Both the position numbers and the translations under genes were made by a program. Below, in pieces: positions 57,078 to 64,000 of a stretch of DNA of 64,000 nucleotides. The notes below the pieces were generated by a model. The model was not told the DNA's origin, did no database searches, and saw nothing but the letters and a program-made list of their open reading frames with translations. The stretch's first letter is position 1, and each line of letters starts with the position of its first letter. Source of the stretch: Ischnura elegans (lineage: Eukaryota > Arthropoda > Insecta > Odonata > Coenagrionidae); contig NC_060246.1 in assembly GCF_921293095.1 (NCBI RefSeq), forward strand, positions 139,438,198 to 139,502,197. Direction: 5' to 3'.

Positions 57078-57148
57078 AAGTTGTGGCCTTGAAAGTATCC
57101 GCAGTGCTGGTGTAACTCATGATTCTCAGATGTTTATGGCGAGTAATT
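57078..57148 (+). CDS. Shugoshin-like protein, exon 9 (last exon seen)
   Basis: After TCTTACAG the exon completes an Arg codon, encodes SCGLESIRSAGVTHDSQMFM and ASN, and ends in phase 1 before a consensus GTAAGT donor. A further exon is therefore required. I searched the remaining 7 kb by eye for a basic C-terminal shugoshin box (R-x-S-x-R...Y-x-EP) and did not find one. Confidence 0.5.
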
Positions 57149-57149
57149 G

Positions 57150-58352
57150 TAAGTATTTAATCCAGCAATTTTTCTCATACCACGATTCAAAAATCAGTTA
57201 TCATGTATTAAAGATAGGTTAGGTTCTAGCGATATAATTTGCTTTTTTGCTAATTAAGTTATTACAAGTGAAAAATTCAACGAATGTTTGCAGTAAATAG
57301 ACTCATAAGATGTCTTATACGTTTGTTTACATTCACTTAAAGTCTTGATTTTTGAGGAACAAGATACACAAATGAGTATTTATTATCATCATGCTACCAT
57401 TATATCTGTTCTATCCTGTGCCTATATTTCAATTTCTTTATTATTATTTATTGTAATATTGTTAATTAATTGCACAATTTAATCTGAATCCCACTGTGAA
57501 GAAGCAACATTAAGGAAAAATGTGTGACAAGGTTATGCTGTGTTGTCCTTGATTTTTGGAAGCCTTCAAAGAAATCATAGATTTGGCTTCAAGGGTGAAT
57601 TTCTATTGTGTAAAAAATGGTACCCTGTGATTTGCCAGTGTCATAGAAGTCATTGTAGTGACAGAGGAAGATTTGATGGAGGTTTCAGTTGGCATGGAGA
57701 GGACAGCGGCCACGTAACATATAATAATCAACATGATTCTACCCAAATTCAACAATGCATGTTTTGCACCCAATAGCATCCCGAGATGCATCTTTTAATC
57801 CATTATGCATTGTGCTCAATGACTGCTATTCAATCTCAATCATCAACTTGTTATTCTTTGGTAAAAGAGCAATTGTGAATATGTTGGGCCATCCATTCAT
57901 GCCACCCAATAGGAACTTTATTTTCTTTATCAAGTATGTAATTGCCTTTCTGGATTATTTAACCACAACCTTATCCCATCTTACGTGCTACATGACACTG
58001 TATCATTTCTTTATTGCAATGCATGAGGAACCTTTCCACATGTGAGTGGGATGAAACATATCCTTCCAGAATTTTCTGCAGCAATTGTTTGTGTTTGGCG
58101 GGGTAGTTTAATTTTTTAAGTCAACAGTTATTTATGTCAAAACATATCTTATTAAGTTAAAAGCATTGAAAATAAATTATATTTTCTGAAAAATATTTTA
58201 TTCAAATTACATTTAGCATCCAGATTGCCAAAGAAGCTGACTTTTCCTTAGAGTCTACCTCATCCCATTTGCATTCATAAAAAAATTTGGAAGATTTTTG
58301 ATGGAGATTTTAGTCTGAATTTATTTCATTCAATAGTTTTTCTTTACATATA
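57150..58352. other. Downstream intron or flank, nothing recognised
   Basis: Open frames at 57540-57776 and 57755-58045 have no known domain and no matching splice phase. Confidence 0.45.
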
Positions 58353-58584
58353 TTAACACTAGAAGGATGGCAGGGGTCATTTGACCCATTTTCAGAATTC
58401 AAAATTATTTTTCTCTTATCAAAATATTTTTTTTAATTTTGAAACTTTTTCACTTTATTAATTTTAGTCTATATTTCGATAAATTAGTGAAAATTCAACT
58501 ATAATGTTTTGTTTTAAATTTTTATGACATGTTATATCTAGAAGGATGGGGGGGCTCTTTTGAGCTATGTATAGCTTGTAATCA

Positions 58585-58790
58585 ATAAGTGGCTAGTGTG
58601 GTAGATGATTTACTTCATTTTGAACCAGGAAGTACCCGGTTCAATGCCAGTTTCGTCCCAAGGTCTCCTACCTGTACTCCAAAACCTAGGCATAGTGACT
58701 TGTTGTGCTCAATCTTTCGATACTTTACGGGCAGCAAACGGAAATAAAACGTATGATTCTGAGAAAAGTTTTTACACAGAAATAAAACGT
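58585..58790 (+). mobile_element. Possible SINE-like tRNA-derived repeat
   Basis: TGGCTAGTGTGG (A-box-like) is followed about 55 nt later by GGTTCAATGCC (B-box-like, two mismatches). The body has no ORF of note. Only one copy is seen in the window. Confidence 0.3.
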
Positions 58791-59368
58791 TCTTAATCCT
58801 TGATTTGCGTGGAATTCATGCAATTACGATATTTTCATTTTTGCATTCCTTTTATTGTTGAATGATTATTGCATTGTCCACACCGGAAAATCATCACGTA
58901 TCCCATGACTGTTTTCCGTCGGCCAAGATTCAGAGCTCTTAGAGACATTATTTTTCATCATCGCCTCATCAGGTTTACGAATAACTGTTTCATTTTTCTG
59001 TCCTGATGGCTCTGTCACTCGGCCTTGCCCCTTTGCCGTGTGTCCAGCCTTAGTGCCACCTGACACTGTCGGAGTTTGGGGAGGGGGGTTGGACTGCACA
59101 CTACGCCCTGGGGAAAAATTCTCTCTCCTTTTGAGAGAGCGGAGGAATTGGGTGGGCTGTTAAATTCTACTGTTTATCCTACCCTTGGAATCCGCACGTA
59201 GGACGGAGAAGAAGCATTACTGCAAGTTCTTGGAAGATACGAATCAGGATACGGTTGGCGGTTGAGTCCCTGGCTTTCAAACGGCAATTAGCGTTACTTT
59301 TGAAATTTTTGTCCTTTTGTATGAATTTCTAATGCCCTCCAGCACTCTATACCTCCAATGCAATTGGA

Positions 59369-59550
59369 GCCGGCCTCGGTGGCGGAGGGGTAAAGTCCTC
59401 GCCTGCCAAACCGAAGGTCGCGGGTTCGAGTCCCGCCTGGGTAAGTTACCCTTTCCCAGGGCATGGATGTTTGTGATTGTTAATGTTATCAACCCCGATG
59501 TAAAGGCCGAATAGTGCTGTTTTCGGTGGTGTGTAAAATAAATAAATAAA
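59369..59550 (+). mobile_element. tRNA-derived SINE (family 1), copy inside a piggyBac relic
   Basis: The head starts GCCGGCCTCGGTGGCGGAGG with TGGCGGAGGGG fitting a Pol III A box, and a perfect B box GGTTCGAGTCC at about 59422. The body (GGGCATGGATGTTTGT, TGTTATCAACCCCG, GCTGTTTTCGG) and (AAAT)n tail match 46183-46384. Transcription would be by Pol III from the internal boxes. Confidence 0.9.
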
Positions 59551-59716
59551 GAAGATTCTACCAAATTGCACTTTAGTTTGTAGATTTTTCGCATGCATAT
59601 CATTAGCGAGTAAGAAAGAGGAGGTTTGAGGAAGAAAGTAACAAGTCGAGAAATAAATATCAAGAGAAGAGAACTGTCGAGAAAATAGCTCTAGGGAAAA
59701 TTAGATCAGCCTGGAA

Positions 59717-59917
59717 GTGAATCGGAAACATCAATTCAAGGATATTGTGACCAATCCATCGTCATCTGCGTGTGATGGAAGTGACGAAGTCCAAGATAGT
59801 GAATCTGATGGCGACTTTGGCTTAACAGCTAATGCACATCTCTATCCAATGAAATGCAGCTGCCCTTTTATGAGGTATATTCCAAATAAACCAGACAAAT
59901 TTGAAATCGAGTACTAG
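59717..59917 (+). pseudogene. piggyBac transposase fragment
   Basis: The frame includes SSSACDGSDEVQDSESDGDF (acidic N-terminal type) and then CPFMRYIPNKPDKFEIEY, matching the FRxYxPxKPxKxGIKxW block of piggyBac transposases. The frame stops where the family continues with LxLCD-type sequence. After the LTR insertion, NNYFPSIYLAE near 61450 recalls the TDNFFTSxxLA catalytic-Asp block. The two conserved blocks are fused or decayed, so the protein is dead. Confidence 0.7.
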
Positions 59918-59963
59918 GTTTTGATAGATTAGAAATGAAAATACAGCCTAAATGAATATCTAT

Positions 59964-61339
59964 TGTGGCATCCCACCCCCGACTCGCCCGGATACCACAA
60001 TAGAACCGGGGGGAGACGTCGCACAAAAAAAAAATAAAAAATACAAATCCGCGAAGATCCCTCCCGCATGGGACCTACGGGACAAAACTATGCCACTCAC
60101 TTCTCGTAATTCAAATAAATAAAGAAAATATTCCCCTTCTGTGAGGATGATTGCGGGTGGGGGGTCCCCGATTCAAACTGATGGGTGACGTTCGGGCGCT
60201 GATGCACTCGTCCAACACGCATTTACGGGAAGGAAATCAGACGGGGTGAAAGGAAGGACGAAGGATATTTTCAATGGGGTGACCCGTGGAGGAATCAGGA
60301 CAAAAACACTCTCTCAAACACTTGCAATTAAACAAAATATAATTCACACAAATAAGATTGCATATGACAAAACAAACAAAATGAACCCTCTTATACGCTA
60401 ATGAAATATGAATTGGTGAAAGCCACTTATGAAACATCGATGATAAATTACAATAAAAAAAAACAACAATATAACTTGGTTTCTAGATGAAAATCAATAT
60501 AGAAAATGATGATAACAAATTAAAGTTCGGTGGTGAACACGTAAATATGATACAAACTCAATGATTTCTTGACTGGGGAGGTAAATGTTAGTCCATCCCG
60601 TCGAATGTAAATTTGGGGTGCGAACGTTAATTGTACTTGGTGACTGATTTCACTTTCACTTATGTAACGGGTGCGTTCCGTGACTGTTTGTCTTAATTTG
60701 GCTTGGCAGGAGACACAAGGGGGCTTTGGGGGGGGGGGGGAATAGCTGCAATCTTACTTTGTCGTAGTCCGAGTCTCGACCAGGTCGGATCCAACACTCT
60801 CTCGTTCCATTTACTGCACTCCTTTCTCCCTTGTTGGAGGAAGCTGCATCCGGAACGGAGATAATGCGTCCTCTTCAGCTGGTCCTTTGCTCCTTCGGAC
60901 GGGGGGGGGGATTCTTCCGGATCAATCTTTCTGGAAACGCTTGGGCCCCTTGTCTCCTCCTGCCGTGCGTCGCACTGATTTTGGGCATAGGCTCCGCCCG
61001 ACAGTCACTTTGGAATTCTCTCGTTCTCTTTCGTGCACCACCTTTTTATCATACCTCAACTAGGGGTGGGGTAATGCACAATGAAGGGAGGGAGGAGTAA
61101 TACGCCACTCATTCAGGGAAAACCCGAGCTCCCCTCCTCCCACACACACACACTCACACACACAACCATACAAAAATCGACGGAAAACACATTCATCCCC
61201 TCTGACTCAACCCACGCCTTCCTCCACGGGCCATGGTTTGGGGGTGGGGTTTTGGAAAGGTCGTGGAACGAGCGGGTAAACAGGTAGGGAAGAAAATGCG
61301 CCGAGTAAAATGTATTGTAATGGGGCTTGAACCATTACA
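59964..61339. mobile_element. Probable solo LTR with 4-bp target duplication
   Basis: The segment starts TGTGGCATCCCACCCCCGAC and ends CCATTACA (TG...CA). It is flanked by CTAT on both sides (59960-59963 and 61340-61343). It interrupts the piggyBac transposase reading. It has a GC-rich centre, a TTTTTATCATA TATA-like block near 61024 and no coding capacity. It has no relation to the gypsy LTR at 7376. Solo LTRs arise by recombination between two LTRs. Confidence 0.6.
61140..61170. repeat. CA microsatellite
   Basis: CACACACACACACTCACACA-type run. Confidence 0.8.
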
Positions 61340-62328
61340 CTATATTGTGGAAAAGATGAAGATTGGCCATGAAATCAAACATTGGGGAAATAAATAGTTA
61401 CCGAAGTGACGGTAACATACAAGAATTCTGGAATAAATGTAACTTGTAACAATTATTTTCCATCCATCTATCTAGCAGAAAGTTAGAAAAAATGGAAAAC
61501 TTCAATTGCTGGAACGATCTGAAAAAATGGACGTGGCGTACGAATTTCCATGTAATCCATTCAACGCGAGTGTTCAAAAATACCTTAGGCCATACTCTTA
61601 CATAGAATGAGGCAAACTAGAACAATAATGTACTTTTACTCGGGAACAACAAGTGGGAGTAGATATGATGCATAGCATGTATCATTTTATTTACACGTCT
61701 CCAAATCCAACAGCCATATCTCCACGGGCTCAAAAAAGAAAATGGTGCCAAAAATATCACCGAATTGCATCAATTTCCTTTCCATTCTCAAAATTTGTTT
61801 TCATGTGCAAATGGGTGGTGTCCTAACACCCCCTGCCACTCGCCTTTTAGGCGGCTTGCGGGGTAGTGTGTAGATTAAGATGTAGATGAATAACGTCCTA
61901 TGTACGCATTCGGTGCAAAAATATTTGGTGGAAACAGCATTGAAAAAATACTGACTGAGATTTACAACAAAGTAATAATTATTAAAAATTTGAATGCAAA
62001 TTTTGCAATCCCAGTGTCCCTATTGTTTAAATATAAAACAAAAATTTTGCATTGAGTGCATGTATTTTAATGATTAGATTAGATCAATCGACTACTAAAT
62101 ATGGTTTTATTCATGATTTTTTAAAATAATTTTTGTTAACTTTTGACAATGGAAATAATATTTAATAACATTAAATAGTGTTTATAATGAACTGATTCAA
62201 CAAATAATACGATTTAACTGTATATTGGATGAAATTGAGGCGTTTTATTTCAAAATACATTTTAGGGGCCAAATGACCCCTAGCCGTCCTTCTAGGTAGC
62301 GCAGGAACTCCCGTCCTCCTAGTGTTAA

Positions 62329-64000
62329 GTAGGAATGTAGTAAGTACCATCACAATAATAATCAGACCTACATGATGGTGGAGAACTCATGTTTGTTTCT
62401 GTTTCCTCTGACGATATATTGCTGCTACTGGCTGTTTGTTTTATGTAGGCTGGTTTTCTCTTAGTTGCGGTTATAAAATAAAAATTTTTAATTTTGACGT
62501 GCAATTCACATTGTCCAAGTCTATTGTGGGCACAAAATTAACTCTAATTCTCACAGAACCTTGAATTATAACTGTATTTTTCTCCATACTAATCAAATCG
62601 CTGCAGAAAAGTGAAAAGTAGTTCCTTCAAATGCTTAGCTAAGACTTTAAAAAATTAAGTGTTTCCTGGATTGTGAAGTATCTGCATGAAAGATATCGAT
62701 AAAACCCACAGAGGTACTATCATTTGCAAAAGTCTTGCAACAAATCGAGCGGCGCCACTTTCGCTCCACAAAGATTGTGCCCGGAAATTGTATGGTTTCG
62801 GGTGTATGCAACAATCCAATACTAGTCTTCATGGTTCAATGCATGGAGAACGGGTCATTGGGTGGTTGAGGTATTTTGTCATCCTTTTCAGTCTCGGGAT
62901 TTGACTGCTTCCATTTAAGTGAAATTAATGTTCATGATATTCCCCCAAACACATTGTAGCATTTAATGCAGTAGGAAATATCGAAGGTAGAGATTTTAAA
63001 AAGTTGGTAGCTTGGCTCTTTTTGAGTGATCTCAGCTCTTTTCAGAGAGCTGGAAATCAGGAGTCGTTCGCTGTGAACATGGCAGACTTTTGTTTACATC
63101 CATCGACTCGGGTTGATGTTTTAATACAATATCTACGACATATGATACGAGGCAGCTTTGAAATTCCCAGTGTTTCATCATATAAATATCTGGGCAAACA
63201 CCTAAAATATGAATTAGTTAAGCTGATCGGCATTAATTGTTGCGTAAGTAATAACAGAGTTCTCCGACGTCCGTCAATCAGTAAAGAAGTATTCCTCTCC
63301 ACTTATTCAAAGTAAGACGAGGAAAACTTAATTCCAGCTAAAAGTCCCATTTTAAATGATTGTCGGATTTCAACAGGTATTGTTTGATAATATGTTCTAC
63401 TGCTGAATTAGTGTGAATGCGAATAATAACTCAAAGCTGCTATGTCGTTTATGATTAAGTTATCTTATTTAGATGCAATCATTTACATATACACTGATGA
63501 ATTCGGAATAATGTAGGATACTTACTTAGCACTATTAATTGAATTATCTACTTGCATTGAGTAGGTTACATTGTATTAGGAAATGTGTTTGTTGGCAATA
63601 CGTTTTATGTTTAAGGCATCAGTGGAACTGCAGCTCATTTCATAAAACCTTTCAAGTCGAGTAAGAAGGACGTAAGCAAATCCTAACAGAATTTCTGTTT
63701 GTAATGAATGTATACGCTTGCTTCATTAGAAATACAAATACAGAGTTTGAAACATAATAACAAATAATAATAACTTAAAAATACGATACCATACCGAAGT
63801 CGCAGGTGACAACATCATTATATTCCTATTGTATATACTAACCAGCTGAAACATAGAGTATGCGAAAGCCTCTGTGCTCAAGTTATAATCATATAAACGA
63901 ATAAAAGACTAACATACTGAGAAAGTGATTATTTTGATCAAATTCGTTCAAGTGAGAAGCCGTAAGAGAAGCACAAGGAGGAGCTCCGTGTTACAATAAC
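62329..64000. other. Flank without a firm gene; one 78-codon ORF of unknown meaning
   Basis: A plus-strand frame from ATG 63079 to 63315 (MADFCLHPSTRVDVLIQYLR...) has a good start context (GAACATGG) and an upstream TTTTCAG. I recognise no domain. It could be a transposon scrap or an exon of a neighbouring gene, and it does not fit the phase needed after exon 9 of the shugoshin-like gene. Confidence 0.3.

Larger units (their letters stand above)
20321..57148 (+). other. Shugoshin-like gene: span of recognised exons
   Basis: Nine plus-strand exons with GT-AG borders (20321-20456, 20659-20852, 21116-21224, 22246-22521, 29510-29634, 37670-37769, 42618-42841, 48298-49346, 57078-57148) join in one open frame of 2284 nt, or 761 complete codons. 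Phase agrees at all eight junctions. The product is hydrophilic, rich in Ser, Lys and Glu, with a basic N terminus, an N-terminal coiled coil and long disordered regions. That architecture and the coiled-coil motif fit shugoshin, which recruits PP2A to centromeres and shields cohesin from separase. The C-terminal basic shugoshin box was not found, so the last exon or exons lie downstream, possibly beyond the window. Introns reach 8 kb and are loaded with transposons. Confidence 0.65.
58357..62324 (+). mobile_element. piggyBac-type element (family 3) with nested insertions
   Basis: TTAA flanks both ends (58353-58356 and 62325-62328). The left end reads CACTAGAAGGATGGCAGGGG followed by TCATTTGACC. 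The right end, inverted, starts CACTAGGAGGACGGGAG and, 27 bp further in, again reads CTAGAAGGACGGCTAGGGG. A further TAGAAGGATGG copy lies at 58540. The plus strand holds broken transposase pieces near 59717-59917 and 61440-61560. A SINE (59369-59550) and a probable solo LTR (59964-61339) are inserted inside. Confidence 0.88.

Noticed and set aside
57540..58045. Two overlapping plus-strand ORFs downstream of exon 9
   Set aside because: No domain and no acceptor in the required phase.
59369..59450. Possible tRNA gene (A and B boxes)
   Set aside because: A second copy with the same 180-bp body and AAAT tail at 46183 shows it is a SINE.
62892..62959. A possible terminal exon after TTTTCAG that fits the phase of exon 9
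   Set aside because: The 21 residues before the stop do not resemble the basic shugoshin C-terminal box; a chance frame is as likely.

Overview
The window reads as a TE-rich, AT-rich animal nuclear genome, most likely an arthropod and probably an insect. Large introns with canonical GT-AG borders are filled with Ty3/gypsy, LINE, SINE, hAT, Tigger/pogo, mariner, three kinds of piggyBac, a Helitron-type helicase relic and several satellite-like arrays. The species cannot be named from the sequence. There are no operons, CRISPR arrays or prokaryotic signals.

Layout. 1-7439: an almost complete Ty3/gypsy element with one intact 1353-codon gag-pol ORF; the window opens inside its 5' LTR. It sits in a minus-strand jockey/CR1-like LINE (7440-9657). 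10.8-12.2 kb holds an RTE-like LINE relic. 13.2-14.9 kb is a TIR element with dense TAAAG/CTTTA subterminal repeats. 17.0-17.8 kb carries about 237-bp repeats and 18.64-19.65 kb a six-copy array of about 165-bp repeats. A CACGTG cluster follows at 19.78-19.82 kb.

20.3-57.1 kb holds the only convincing host gene, on the plus strand. Nine exons, plus one optional 21-nt micro-exon, keep one reading frame across every junction and give at least 761 codons. Exon 2 encodes a basic coiled coil resembling the N-terminal domain of shugoshin, the protector of centromeric cohesion. I call the gene shugoshin-like with moderate confidence. Its 3' end was not found.

The introns carry most of the mobile DNA: a 4 x 315-bp array (22.6-23.8 kb), a Pif1/Helitron helicase relic (25.2-26.0 kb), a Tigger element with perfect TIRs (26.07-29.10 kb), a piggyBac relic (30.0-31.8 kb), a TIR element with a Mutator-like ORF start (32.06-34.29 kb), a near-perfect 303-bp palindrome with a T-shaped tip (34.48-34.78 kb), two copies of one hAT family with perfect 8-bp target duplications (37.9-41.0 and 46.0-47.9 kb), LINE and mariner relics (41.9-44.6 kb), a 140-bp array whose units carry nuclear-receptor-type DR1 sites (50.2-50.8 kb), and a 5'-truncated LINE (55.2-56.2 kb). 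Downstream lies a piggyBac relic (58.36-62.32 kb) that contains a SINE and a probable solo LTR.

Apart from the shugoshin-like exons and the gypsy ORF, nearly every long ORF is a transposon fragment or a chance frame.
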